Positions 12,262-22,494 of a stretch of DNA of 64,000 nt are shown piece by piece (the first letter of the stretch is position 1; each line of letters starts with the position of its first letter). A program made the translations under genes and the position numbers. The stretch comes from Opeltia flavorubescens. Taxonomy: Eukaryota > Ascomycota > Lecanoromycetes > Teloschistales > Teloschistaceae. The notes under the pieces were generated by a model. That model saw nothing but the letters and a program-made list of their open reading frames with translations. It did no database searches and had not been told where the DNA came from. The stretch is from assembly GCA_000442125.1 (NCBI GenBank), contig KE546970.1:62001-126000 (forward strand), given 5' to 3'.

Positions 12262-12922
12262 ATTGATTGATTTGTTGGAGATGAAGATAACAGATGATTT
12301 CCTAGTCGCTGAACGATCATTTAACAGATATCATAGTTCACATTTCGTATAGATTTTTTTTGGAAAAAGCAATTTTACACGTGTGTTGTAAAGATATGTA
12401 TATCAATCCCATTTTTCCTATATTTTTAGTTCATCAAGATTATAAAGGATGAAAATTCGCTCCACTCTCGAGACCATTCGTAACCCCCACGGAAATTTGA
12501 AAGGTCCTCGGACATCATCCACTAGGCGAAAAGCAAAGATCCAGACTTCTTTTTCTTAATGGCTACCTTTTAGAAGACCAGGAAAAAAACCCGACCTGTC
12601 TACCCTTCGATGATCCGCAGGAATCACTATGATGCACCTCTTGTAGACCGTGTTAAGCTCAGGGTCGTCGAATGCGTGCCAGCCACAGATATAGATCCGG
12701 TGTACGTACCCCCAAAAAATTCTCGAATCAGCCCTTACACCACAGAAAGACATGAGTGCTTGAGTGAACAGGCTAACGGCAAGTCTCTGCCAGTCATATA
12801 TACAAGAACCTGCCTCGGCTTATATGATCATAAACTGGCCGATACCACGAGGTCCAGGCGCTGTAAGACTTTGCCTTCAGGATATCTAATGCGAAAAAAT
12901 GGACTGCGATAGGACATAATAC
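12262..12922. other. Intergenic, about 660 bases
   Basis: The 3' flank of the secreted-protein gene is AT-rich. No gene or clear regulatory motif is seen. Confidence 0.5.
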
Positions 12923-13563
12923 ATGATCAATCTTAGACTAGAAAACTTATTCAAAGAAAAAGGCTTCCAAGACCCAAAGCGGAGGCCTATGAATGTCAAG
13001 ACTCTTGGAAATGGCTTCGAAAAATTGGTTCTCAGCTCTCCAAAGATCATCATGGAGACACTCAACGACAATCATACAGATTTGTACTATCGGATTCATT
13101 TGAAGAGCGGTACATTCCTCACTGAGGTCGACGTTATGGAAGATATAGAACCTGGTCCCGAAGTCCTAGACTTCATTTCCTACACTGTAAGAGTAGTACT
13201 TCACCTACATGGTGGATCTCGGTACGTTCACCTGACTTGAGGTTTCGAAAGATCCATCTCTAATCGTGAAAGCGCAAATTGTATTGAAGGACGATGATCC
13301 TCGTAAAGGTAATGCACTGGAGAAAATGAAGCGTCAGGGAGGCAAGTACACGGTCCAACAACTGATGGTAAATATGAAGAGTAAGACTAGGGCCCCTCTT
13401 GCTTCGTTGATCGGAATTGAAACCCCCGATAGCTGCAAAGCTCAAAAGTCCAATCCTTGCCGAAACATCCTTAGGCGTCTGGACGGATAAGGACACCAAT
13501 CTCAATGCCGACGGCGAGCAGATCAACACCGACAAGATCAAACCTGGACAGCCTCGAAATTAG
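12923..13563 (+). CDS. Hypothetical protein, about 177 residues
   Basis: Three exons can be built with good splice signals: 12923-13186, 13242-13380 and 13433-13563. The introns are 55 bases (GTAAGA, CTGAC branch, TTGAG) and 52 bases (GTAAGA...ATAG). The product is charged and hydrophilic with no signal peptide or membrane segment: MINLRLENLFKEKGF at the start, KTLGNGFEKLVLSSPKI, then KYTVQQLMVNMK and a polar end KPGQPRN. Immediately downstream a different frame (about 13545-13690) continues with protein-like sequence (LKETFNFIITKVIEQLMKAD), so either the true gene is longer with an unrecognised splice or there is a small frameshift. I recognise no family. Confidence 0.4.
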
Positions 13564-14019
13564 AACGCTGAAGGAAACATTCAATTTCATCATTACCAAG
13601 GTCATCGAGCAGCTGATGAAAGCGGATATGCAGAATCTTGGTATCACTGCTCCAGCAGTTGGTGCTGGGCGATTATCGGTCACAGGTGAGTAACCGTTGC
13701 GAATTCGATTGAGTTAGTGATGTCGTAGTCCATTATTGACAGGCTGACGTTAAGTGGTCAAGATAGTGCCAAGACCTTGCCAAGGCTTTAATTCATATCC
13801 GGAAAACCCCTGAGCATGCAGGCAAGGGAAAATAGAGCGATACCACGATTTCCAGCCAAAGCAAGATAAATCTCATGTCCGATATTTCGTATATGACTTA
13901 GGCAATACACCTGATGGTAAGAAACGTTATATGCCTCTCTTAGGTCGAAGTAGTCGGCAGACATCATGCGTTATTTCTGTAGAAATTTCTATTTGACAGC
14001 CACATGTCATTCCTCAAGA
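13564..14019. other. Short intergenic stretch holding the out-of-frame continuation of the 12923 gene
   Basis: Up to about 13690 the sequence still reads as protein in a frame other than the one that ends at 13563. Beyond that nothing is recognised before the 3' end of the minus-strand gene at 14020. Confidence 0.4.
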
Positions 14020-15258
14020 CTACCAGCCTATATGTCTTGGTCGATTAGTCAACCATGTAATCCTCTTGTCGCGGGGATAAACATGGTGCACCGGCCTCTC
14101 AAGACTCGGAAAATGTTCAAACTCCACCCGCCACGTACCCCACAACGCTTCCACCCGTTTGCGCTCTTCCCACCGATCGCTTCTAATAACATCAGCCAGG
14201 ATATCAATACTGTCCCTGACCTCGCCATCGGTATGAACGACGCATTCACCAGTCATATCTGCCTCTTCCTCTTCCTCTTCCTCTTCCTCTTCCTCTTCCT
14301 CTTCCTCTTCCTCTTCCTCTTCCTCTTCAACCAGAGATACCACAGCTTTCGCTGCCCCCCTTCCAGGAGCAGCCACTTCCTCACCACCAGTACTAGCAAA
14401 CTCCCACCTTACCCTCGCCTCAACCCCCCTCCCGGCAATCCTATCCAAGAACCCCAACTGCGAGTACTGACCGTACGAAATTCCCACCTCCCTCTCCTCC
14501 CACTCAGCTCCCGACATCCCGCCACCCATCAAACCCCCTCCTCTCCCCTCTCCCAAAGAAGCCCTTATATCTTCCTCAGGCATCCAACGAAAAATTCCCC
14601 ATTGCACCTCCGTTGCCCCAAGACAGGTAACATACCTCATCCGTTGCGGGCCCAGACATCTGGCGAAATAAAACGCCGCCCTCCAGCTACGCGTCAAGAA
14701 CTGATTCTTTGCCCAGAAGATACCTCTACTCTCCTCATAAACCAGTTTACAAACCATAGTCACCGCCAGCACACTCCCCAACTCTTTTAGCGGCTGCTGC
14801 TCCAGGGGCTCCTCCGCAAACATCTGCCACGCACGTTCCGGATGACGCCGCGCCCTCTCCTTTCGCTCTCTCTGTGCAGTGAGGGTATCGAGTCGTACTC
14901 GAATATACCAAAACTTGCAGGGCAAAGGCCAGGGTTCGAGGCGGAGATCCTTCCAAGTCCTTGTATCCAGGAACTGTGCGGTGTTTCTTTCGCCGTAATC
15001 GTTGAGGTCGGGTTCCACGCCGTCGAAACACAGAACATACCCATAGATTTGGTGGCGGATTTCGTGGGGGAGGCGCAGGAAATAGGAAAACGATGATGGT
15101 GATGGTGATGGTGATGACGATAGTGGAGCTGGTCGTGATAGGAGGGATGTCGTCGTCGTCGTCCATATATGAGTCAAGGATTCCTGGGAAGAGGGCGTAG
15201 AGGGCGGGTGAGGGGCTTTGGCCGAGGGAGTGTGTTTTTTGTAATATCTTAACGGCAT
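14020..15258 (-). CDS. 2EXR/F-box-like domain protein with a 22-residue polyglutamate run
   Basis: A single exon of 412 residues. The first ATG is at 15258; the open frame runs further upstream, but only from non-ATG codons. Near residue 55 is FSYFLRLPHEIRHQIYGYVL, the 'F..LP.EiR..IY' signature of the fungal 2EXR/F-box-like family. The following segment (LAVTMVCKLVYEESRGIFWAKNQF) continues that family's typical 'L..C..iy.E...ifw..N.F' pattern. Toward the C-terminus there is an uninterrupted stretch of 22 Glu encoded by a hexanucleotide microsatellite, then a normal folded-looking end (FEHFPSLERPVHHVYPRDKR). Such proteins are usually hypothetical, and protein-protein interaction is inferred. 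The N-terminus is Ser/Thr/Pro rich and may be disordered. Confidence 0.75.
   Translation of the reverse strand: MPLRYYKKHTPSAKAPHPPSTPSSQESLTHIWTTTTTSLLSRPAPLSSSPSPSPSSFSYFLRLPHEIRHQIYGYVLCFDGVEPDLNDYGERNTAQFLDTRTWKDLRLEPWPLPCKFWYIRVRLDTLTAQRERKERARRHPERAWQMFAEEPLEQQPLKELGSVLAVTMVCKLVYEESRGIFWAKNQFLTRSWRAAFYFARCLGPQRMRYVTCLGATEVQWGIFRWMPEEDIRASLGEGRGGGLMGGGMSGAEWEEREVGISYGQYSQLGFLDRIAGRGVEARVRWEFASTGGEEVAAPGRGAAKAVVSLVEEEEEEEEEEEEEEEEEEEEEEADMTGECVVHTDGEVRDSIDILADVIRSDRWEERKRVEALWGTWRVEFEHFPSLERPVHHVYPRDKRITWLTNRPRHIGW
14263..14328 (-). repeat. (GAAGAG)11 coding microsatellite
   Basis: Sixty-six bases of perfect CTCTTC repeat on the plus strand read on the minus strand as alternating GAA and GAG codons, 22 Glu in total. 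Any change in unit number keeps the frame and changes the acidic run by two residues. Confidence 0.9.
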
Positions 15259-16937
15259 GATGCTTGAATGGCGATGAAAGCGGTACGGAGATCCCAATGA
15301 TGATATAGAGCCGAAAGGTATGATACTCAAAAATTTCTGGTTTCTTTATTATTCATGAAGTAGAGAATGATTTCAGAAAAAGTACGAACGAAAAGGAAGC
15401 TTTACCTTCGTGACGATGATGACGATGATTACTATTAATGAAGAATAAAAAGCGAAGGAAGAGAGAATTATATACTAATAAAAAATGCACGACCCTCGCG
15501 TGCGGTAAACTTGCTCAAAAAACACGAAATGAAGATATCATGAGTCACACGACCGAGGCACGCGCTGAGCATTTATAGAAACGAAAAAGAGCATGTTTTG
15601 CAATTGTTGCCATATTTATTGCCTCTACATGGTATATCGTGTTGTATAATGACCGCTCCGGAACATTCAAGCCAGCAGAGATAAATACCCGGATATAATT
15701 AGTAGCCAGCAACCATGAAGTATCAAAGTACGAGACTCGGCTCTATAGGAAATAGGCGTCCTTGACTACGTTGCGGATTGATAGTACTGGACGCACTTAC
15801 TTACTATTCAGAGCTCAAGGTGGAATAGATGTGGCGATGGTCGTGTACTTCACGACTACTAGGTGTCTGATTTAAGTAATCCGTGGAAGAATAGAACCGT
15901 CAGATATATAAATATATTCTCCTCTTTCGGTCAAATACATTCAGTGAAGAAGAGCTGCACCATATTCATTGGTAGTGAGTCTTTGGTAGAAAATTTTATT
16001 TTCATACGATGCAGCCATGACGAGAGCATGACGACAGATACCTTTTTGTTTTGAATCAGGAATCTCACACTCATAACATATGGTTATAATGGTAAGCGAA
16101 TTGTGCTAAACAACAGATTTCGAAAAAATGGAAGAAGACTACAGGAGTGGTCGAAACGCCTAATGTGCTTGCTTCCTGCTATGTAATCTTTATCGCACGA
16201 TAGTGGGGTTCAGGTCACTAGGCTTCCCGTACTGAACCTTACCAAATATCCAAAAGGGTGCAGATACCACTCCCATTATCGTGAAGGTTCGATCCGCCCC
16301 TAGAGCTCTTGTAATAGTGATACATATATTCAATATAGCAATTTAAGTAACACACTCTCATAATCATATGGAGTCTTCCAAGCTCACCACAACCTATTGG
16401 CGATTCAGCCCCGAGCATAGAAAGTGTATATATATGCAAGACATATCAATTTGATAAGCCCTTTTGTCTGTACTAAATTCATTACCAAATGCTTGATATC
16501 CTACCAGATTTCCGCACAAGAGCTTACTGCCATAAATTACAATCGCCCAAAGGAGCCATATCAACTCATTTCGAGAACCAATGATCAATTTCCGGGATTC
16601 GGCAGGCCATAAAACCAAAAACCGCACTGATGTAATTTTGAGGATTTACCCGTGGACGGGAGATGATTGAGGTGTTTCAAGGGTAAGGTTGTCTTGAATA
16701 CATATAATAGAATTATTTTGACAGCTGCAAATGGGTTATGGAAAGATAATGACCATTGACATCAGAAAACAATAAGGGATCTGGGAAAGAAATTTGGTCC
16801 AGTGGCCGTAAAGTATCAAAAAGGTAATGATTGAAAAGAATGGGAAAATCCTGACTTCTTCCGGCCTTCAAAATGAACCAAAAAATGATCTAACCACTCC
16901 CACACCTCAGCAAAAGGAACCAGCAACTCCCAATCCA
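15259..16937. other. Intergenic, about 1.7 kb, AT-rich
   Basis: No gene found. Repeated GATGATGACGATG-like short tracts lie near 15410-15430. A GGTTCGATCC box-B-like string at 16286-16295 lacks a matching tRNA fold. Confidence 0.5.
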
Positions 16938-18716
16938 CTACATCATCTGCGGATGAGCATCTTCATCCCGAAGCGGGCAAACCCCGCCTTCAACCATGAA
17001 TTTCTCCAGAGCCCACCTCGTCCTATTCTCCCGCACGCTATCATCTTTACTGCTGCAGGCACCCGGTGGGTCAAAGTTCCACATCTGGTCATATTCCAAG
17101 GAGTAAAGTTCGTTGTTGAAATGGGCTTCGTGCAGGCTCAGAAGCTTCTGCGTTCGCTCCAGGACATCCGGCCAACTCCCATCCAGCAATACAATTGCTC
17201 CAAGAGCTATATGCTTGAGAGTCTGGGCGTGGCGCTCAAAGAATGCCATCCAATCGGCTTTGTATGCATCAATGGAGGTAAGCTTGATGGTATGTAGATG
17301 CGGCCAGTGCGTGTCCATGACGATATTATGGAGGTCGGCAGCATGTCTTGCGAAGATGGTGTCGAATCCTATTGCCAGCTTGTGAAGGTTTGGTGCATTG
17401 GCGAGCAAGCGGGCCAGAATGCCGTTCTGTAGGTGAGTGTGGCACTGGTTGATCTCGGTGCTTCCTTCATCTTCATCGTCGTATTCATCGCTCCACGTGG
17501 TGATGACCAGTTTGATGTCAAGCAATGATTTCACGATGCCGTTCATTGCTTTGTAGAGATCTCCAGCCCCAGGGTGATACATGTCGATGTCCCTGTCTAG
17601 GATCTCGTCTACATCTTCGTCCTCTTCTATATCCTCGTCCTCTTCCATATCTTCATCCCCGTCTTCATCCTTATCTTCACCCTCATCCTCATTGTCGTCA
17701 TCATCTTCGTCTTCCCACTCATCTTCATCGGTAGAATCCTCATACTTTTCTTCACATTCCTCAAAGAACCTCCAGTTGAGATTACCAATCCTTAGGCTAG
17801 TGAGCTTCACATCAGACTTGCCCAGCATCTTCATCAAAGCAATAGTTGGCCCTAGACCCGGGGCCATCCAATGATAACGAGAGCCAGGAACGGCCTTACA
17901 TAATCCGTCACGAAAGGGATTGCTATTGGGATCACCACACCACAAACCCCAGCCAAAATTGACGTAGAGAGCTTCCAAGTTCGGGAATCTCTCGAAAGCC
18001 GGTTTGAGATCCTGGCACGCCCAATCCCTATCGATCAAATCCTCTTGCTCCTGCAAATACCTCTCATAGATCGGCCATGCGATATCCAGCTCTTGCTGAG
18101 TACGAGTTCTCCGCATGCTTGAAAACACTATTTTTCTTACATTCCGTTCATGTAAGCGCCACTCGCGCTGTGAGGCTGACTGCTTGGGAGGTGCAGGTAT
18201 GGTTTCCGTTTCATGATAGTCCACCATGGGCATACTCTTTTCCCAGGAATATCTCGTCATCCTATCCACCAGATTCGGTTCATAGCAAATGGATTTGACA
18301 TTTTGACTCAGGACGGGATGATTGGAGAGCTCGATGAGGTCATTGATGCTGGTCTTTTTGAAGATCAAGTCCACATCACGGAACATGTACGGTGTAGCGA
18401 TGTTGCACAGGTATTTACATTGCAGCCGGAGTGCTATAATATCTTCTTGAGATAATTCTTCGTAGATCATGACAAGTATCTCAGCTGGCAGACGATCGAG
18501 ATGAGATTTGAGGGTTGGCTGTGATATAATTTCTTCCTTCGATCTAAGGGGACCATTGGTGATGCGACGTCTGCTAACCTTGGTCGATTTCTTAGCCTTC
18601 GGATTTGGGTCAACGTTCTCCTTGTCCTTGCCATCGTCACGATCAAATTTCGATAGGGTCATTCGCTCTAATTCGGAACGTTTTTGATGAGCCGCAAGTT
18701 GGCTTGGTAGGGCCAT
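16938..18716 (-). CDS. F-box protein with a long acidic insert
   Basis: A single exon of 592 residues starting at an ATG. A basic, Lys-rich N-terminus (residues 20-65) precedes an F-box at about 70-110: LDRLPAEILVMIYEELSQEDIIALRLQCKYLCNIATPYMFRDVDL. This matches the 'LP.Ei...I...L...D...L..vc...r..a.p..fr.v.l' pattern. A leucine-rich, repeat-like region follows, with NLEALYVNFGWG, LTSLRIGNLNW and NLHKLAIGFD. In the middle lies an Asp/Glu stretch of roughly 70 residues (EDSTDEDEWEDEDDDD...). F-box proteins are substrate receptors of SCF ubiquitin ligases, through Skp1. The target here is unknown. The Lys-rich N-terminus could act as a nuclear localisation signal. Confidence 0.85.
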   Translation of the reverse strand: MALPSQLAAHQKRSELERMTLSKFDRDDGKDKENVDPNPKAKKSTKVSRRRITNGPLRSKEEIISQPTLKSHLDRLPAEILVMIYEELSQEDIIALRLQCKYLCNIATPYMFRDVDLIFKKTSINDLIELSNHPVLSQNVKSICYEPNLVDRMTRYSWEKSMPMVDYHETETIPAPPKQSASQREWRLHERNVRKIVFSSMRRTRTQQELDIAWPIYERYLQEQEDLIDRDWACQDLKPAFERFPNLEALYVNFGWGLWCGDPNSNPFRDGLCKAVPGSRYHWMAPGLGPTIALMKMLGKSDVKLTSLRIGNLNWRFFEECEEKYEDSTDEDEWEDEDDDDNEDEGEDKDEDGDEDMEEDEDIEEDEDVDEILDRDIDMYHPGAGDLYKAMNGIVKSLLDIKLVITTWSDEYDDEDEGSTEINQCHTHLQNGILARLLANAPNLHKLAIGFDTIFARHAADLHNIVMDTHWPHLHTIKLTSIDAYKADWMAFFERHAQTLKHIALGAIVLLDGSWPDVLERTQKLLSLHEAHFNNELYSLEYDQMWNFDPPGACSSKDDSVRENRTRWALEKFMVEGGVCPLRDEDAHPQMM

Positions 18717-19018
18717 CTTTGTGGTATGTCATCACAAAATGTCAAGATTCTATGAAATGAAACAATCACACTCCCATTTCTCAAAGAGAGGGCCGGCAGA
18801 AGTCCATCTTGTCATCCTCTAGATATTGTTGTAGTAGAACGCGAGGACGCGTCGTTAAGTGAGATCATCCTCGGCTTAGTCGACACATCCGCTAACCATT
18901 TATGCGTTAGCTTCTCGAGCACGCCTTGACAGGCTAAGGCTTGGCCACGGGCAAGCTGCTGATAACCTATCGATGATGCGTCGCAACCTAGATGCAGTAT
19001 TCAGCTTCACATGAAACT
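18717..19018. other. Intergenic, about 300 bases
   Basis: This is the shared flank between the F-box gene's start and the HET gene's end. Nothing specific is seen. Confidence 0.4.
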
Positions 19019-20851
19019 TCATATCATAATAACCTCCTCTACTCTCAGTCCATTCCCAAGCATATCCCTCACAACCTCTCCCCTCATGACACCGTGAATA
19101 TAACATTCTCCGACAAATCGGTACACAGAACCACGTCGTCGAAGTACAAATGGAACACAACCCCCATACAAAACGCAGCAAACATCTCCAAGCTCCATGG
19201 AAGAAGGACCAAGACCAAAACGCCCGTTTTGTGTCTTGAAAAGTCGTCTGTGGTGGCAATAGCCATGGAGGTTTCTTTTGTATTCGTCCCCAATTGTCTT
19301 GTCTTCCGGTGAAGAGCCATATACATGCATGATCCTCTCTTTGATATCATCAATAATATTGCCCTCTGCCATACAATAAGATAGGAAAGAAAGTCGGTGT
19401 TCTTCCATGTTATCTTCAGCCGCCTTTCCTGTGTGTCTAGCCATGCCGCCGGTCATAATCACACTCAGTGCATCAAGGTCCTTCATCTTGCATTCTGGCT
19501 GAATGAGTGAGATAACGGCTTCAACGGGTTGGCTGGAGCTTGCGTCTTCTGTCATTTCAAAGGCCGTAGAAATATTACTGACCGTGTCGAATACTACTCC
19601 TCGAGTATGTAAACGGTTCTGGCCATCAAGGTGATCAACCTGTATCAATGTTTCATTTTGGGTAGATTTGGTAAGGCAAGCGTCATACCAGCGGGTAAAT
19701 CCAGGTATCGGAGCTATGATACCAATGTCGGTAGTCTTGTGCCACTGCGGCACCCACGAAGGCTCTTCGATAAGCTCCTCTCCAACATGTTCCACTGCAG
19801 ACAGGAGCAGAAGACCATACTTCTTGTCCAGTAGTATCTTAGCGACATCAAGGTTCAGGTTCCCTACCGTCTTAGTATAATCGACATCCATGAACGGCTT
19901 CCCAGATGCCTCATCCCAAGCGGCAGGATGGCCAAGATGACCATAGATGTAATCACGTGGATCGGAAGCTTTGAACTTAGTCCCGATGTAGAGTACATTG
20001 AAGATATCCGTTCTCTGTGAGATCTCCGGATTAATGGTGGTGAAGCGGATATATGGGCGCTCATCCAGCCAGGATTTCTCATTTCCCCATGTACACCAGA
20101 TCTGCCACCACGTGTCGGTAATATAGGTGAAATCAAATCCGTACTCGTTGACGAGCGGCAGGAAGCATGAATGAAGAGTAACATATATGAAAGCTTCAAT
20201 CAGGACGCTGAGTTTAATGGTAGCACTTCCCCAATGAACGTCGGCCGTTTGGGCATTGCCAGCTTCTTGGATTATCCAGAGTCTGGTGAACCAGGGCAGT
20301 CGTGAGAGTGCTTGGAGACGCTTCCACCTCTCAGGGTTGAACATGGGATCGTTGGCGGGTGGTTGTGGGGGCCAGTCATACCAGGCAGATTCATCATCGG
20401 AATGATAGCCGTCTTCGTAATATGTGACAACCTCGTGGCAAAGCTCGAAGGCGGGTTGTGCATCGCCGTTTGTGTCGTCGCCGAGCCAGATCTGGACACT
20501 TTTGGCTCTCTCATAGATGGCACCCATTATCGACACTTGCGAACTCCTTTCAGCGAGATTGGATTGATCGATACAGATGGCATCGGCCCAGAGAACCCGA
20601 GGCTCCGAACTTTGAAGGTTTCGGAGAGCTCCATGGAGGCTGACTGTGACGTTGATAAGGGTACCATTGTACCATATTTGGCGAGTCTTCGTTGGATCGC
20701 CCCAAACATACGATACCGCTTCGTAGATGGCGGTATCTAGCAGAGCGACATGCAATGTGCAGACGATATCCGGAGTTTTATCTTGCCGCACCGGCTGAAG
20801 CGTAAGTAGACGGATCCAAGGTCCGGCTGGAATTGGTTCGTATATCGGCAT
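19019..20851 (-). CDS. HET domain protein (heterokaryon incompatibility), intact
   Basis: A single exon of 610 residues. The HET domain lies in the first about 180 residues, with its three conserved blocks: YEAVSYVWGD (43-52), RVLWADAICIDQSNLAERSSQVSIMGAIYERAKSVQIWLGDD as one run of motifs (85-126), and RLPWFTRLWIIQEAGNA further on. The C-terminal part holds DPRDYIYGHLG and VDYTKTVGNLNLDVAKILL, which are usual in these proteins. It ends with the 'GD.CCVLYGG.VPFVLRR....Y.FVGE.YIHG.MRGE' block that commonly closes fungal HET proteins. HET domains are related to TIR domains and drive cell death on contact with non-self in some species. Whether this copy has such a role is not known. All family landmarks are present. 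Confidence 0.93.
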   Translation of the reverse strand: MPIYEPIPAGPWIRLLTLQPVRQDKTPDIVCTLHVALLDTAIYEAVSYVWGDPTKTRQIWYNGTLINVTVSLHGALRNLQSSEPRVLWADAICIDQSNLAERSSQVSIMGAIYERAKSVQIWLGDDTNGDAQPAFELCHEVVTYYEDGYHSDDESAWYDWPPQPPANDPMFNPERWKRLQALSRLPWFTRLWIIQEAGNAQTADVHWGSATIKLSVLIEAFIYVTLHSCFLPLVNEYGFDFTYITDTWWQIWCTWGNEKSWLDERPYIRFTTINPEISQRTDIFNVLYIGTKFKASDPRDYIYGHLGHPAAWDEASGKPFMDVDYTKTVGNLNLDVAKILLDKKYGLLLLSAVEHVGEELIEEPSWVPQWHKTTDIGIIAPIPGFTRWYDACLTKSTQNETLIQVDHLDGQNRLHTRGVVFDTVSNISTAFEMTEDASSSQPVEAVISLIQPECKMKDLDALSVIMTGGMARHTGKAAEDNMEEHRLSFLSYCMAEGNIIDDIKERIMHVYGSSPEDKTIGDEYKRNLHGYCHHRRLFKTQNGRFGLGPSSMELGDVCCVLYGGCVPFVLRRRGSVYRFVGECYIHGVMRGEVVRDMLGNGLRVEEVIMI

Positions 20852-21397
20852 CGATCTTCATGGGAACGACATCAAGGTGTAATAACGTTTCCGAGGTATT
20901 GATCGCGGATGACCGTTGATAACAGAAATCCACCTCCGAGTGTTGAGGATGGCGGGGTAGATCCTGCAGTCTGTCGCCGACAGCAACACTACACTATTCT
21001 GGAGATTGGCTGCGAAAAAGAGGTATCAGTACTTGCGTATGCTGGATGTCCTATACGATCAACCATGCATTGATTTCATGCTCGCTCGACAATGGTCAGA
21101 TTTTGCATGATTTTATCTATTGAGTTGATAAAGAAAAGTGTTCTCCCAAAGCTGTCTCGCAAGAGGGGACAGAATTACAATTAGGACACTCCGTAACTCT
21201 GGGAGTGTTCCAATTTCATGATGTGGTGGTAATTCCATATTGATATGCATAGACGTAGTCCTCATACCCGGCGTATTTCTCAGAATCATAGCTGCCTTGT
21301 AGAGCTGCTTCACCAAAACCTGTATGCGTGACTAATGCTCCATTCTAGCTATCAATCTCCCGTCTATTCACCTACCTTCAACCTATCCACTCTTCAT
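20852..21397. other. Intergenic, about 550 bases
   Basis: Upstream flank of the HET gene and downstream flank of the small secreted-protein gene. No feature recognised. Confidence 0.45.
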
Positions 21398-21877
21398 TCA
21401 CCCATTCACCACCCCTCCCCCGTCCCCCTCCCCCTCTCCCACCGTCACAAAATCCCTCGTAACAATCACACTCCACGCCCCCTCAAAACCATTCGCCCCA
21501 CCAGTCTTACATTCCTGCAAAACCTCACTCGCCAACAGCACCACATCCGCTTTACTCAACCAAGCATCCCTGTCCCCCCTCACGGGGCTCTTAATAGTGA
21601 TAACGCATCGATCCTCAACCCCAGCCGGTCGTGGAATTTTGAAGATCCATCCATTCCAGTAAGAGCGTTTTTTGTAAACGTCGCCACCGGAGAAGATGTG
21701 CGCGAAGAGTGTTTGGCAGGAGAGGAGGGTGACGCGCTCTTCGGGGGGGAGGTGGTAGCATGCTACGCCGAGGAAGTTGGGGTTAGAATTAGAAGGGGTG
21801 GAGGGAGGGGTCGCTGGGGTGGCGTGGGTTGCCTGGAGGAGGGCTAAAATAGTAAAAAGAATGAACGAGAAAAACAT
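21398..21877 (-). CDS. Small secreted protein, 159 residues, four cysteines
   Basis: A single exon starting at an ATG. An N-terminal signal peptide (MFFSFILFTILALLQATHA) is followed by a Thr/Pro/Ser linker and a compact domain with four Cys: VACYHLPPEERVTLLSCQTL, then EDRCVITI and LQECKTGG. The pattern 'aC...P......sC..l...i......w....w.ip.....d.CvI.i.......WLSKADVVLLASEVLQEC....G..G.WSVIV' is one I associate with small fungal secreted proteins of unknown function. Two disulfides are plausible. A poly-T run (about 21887-21898) lies just upstream of the ATG. An effector or wall-associated role is conjecture. Confidence 0.7.
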   Translation of the reverse strand: MFFSFILFTILALLQATHATPATPPSTPSNSNPNFLGVACYHLPPEERVTLLSCQTLFAHIFSGGDVYKKRSYWNGWIFKIPRPAGVEDRCVITIKSPVRGDRDAWLSKADVVLLASEVLQECKTGGANGFEGAWSVIVTRDFVTVGEGEGDGGGVVNG

Positions 21878-22494
21878 CTGCGGCGTTTTTTTTTTTTTCG
21901 TTGTCTTGAAGAGCGGAATATTTTGGTCCTGGATCTGGTAAGCTTTTTGATGGACGGGCGGCAGTGGGGTGGGCCGTGGGGGGTAATTCGGGTTTATAGA
22001 TCTAAGCGCTACTCATTGTCGACATATTAGTACGCGGCCCACTTGATTTCGTCTTTCAAGATGCTTTGGACAGAGGGAGATTTGAACTTGCTGAATGGAT
22101 TAGATCTGATAAGCTTTGTCCTGAATTCGCTCAACCATGTTCGAAGTTACGTTTCGTAATTCTATCGGACTGGCAATTGCCATGACCATCGCCAAGCGCT
22201 TGTCTTCGCGCAGTGGAGTCGAACATGGTCAGGAACCGGAATTACGTTTAACGAGAACGAAATTGTTTAAGCTCGTAGATATTTCGAGCCAAGTTTGTCA
22301 GCAGAAGTAGAAAGCTAGCAAATCCTGATGGTCAATGGTCTGATCAGCGCTAATCTCAAAATCAGAAATAAGGTACGTTTGCGATCATGATAAACAGATA
22401 GAAGCAATCAGTTCCTAGATCGAAGCACGAAGATAACATATGTGATGAAACTGGTACCGAATCCAGCAAGTCTCTAAATCGTGCATTACAAAGA
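21878..22494. other. Intergenic, about 620 bases
   Basis: No gene. A ten-base palindrome GGCAATTGCC lies near 22170-22180. Scattered short matching strings (ACCATGTTCGA and its complement) flank it about 65 bases apart, but they do not form one consistent inverted repeat. Confidence 0.4.

Noticed and set aside
13966-14790. Plus-strand open frame of 274 codons opposite the polyglutamate gene
   Set aside because: It is antisense to the 2EXR-like gene; its Leu/Phe run is the complement of the GAAGAG repeat.
16286-16295. GGTTCGATCC, a tRNA box-B-like string
   Set aside because: Flanking bases do not form a T-arm or acceptor stem, and no box A lies at the proper distance.
22133-22250. Possible inverted repeat around a GGCAATTGCC palindrome
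   Set aside because: The matching strings occur in the same order on both sides, so they do not form one hairpin or terminal repeat; no target-site duplication seen.
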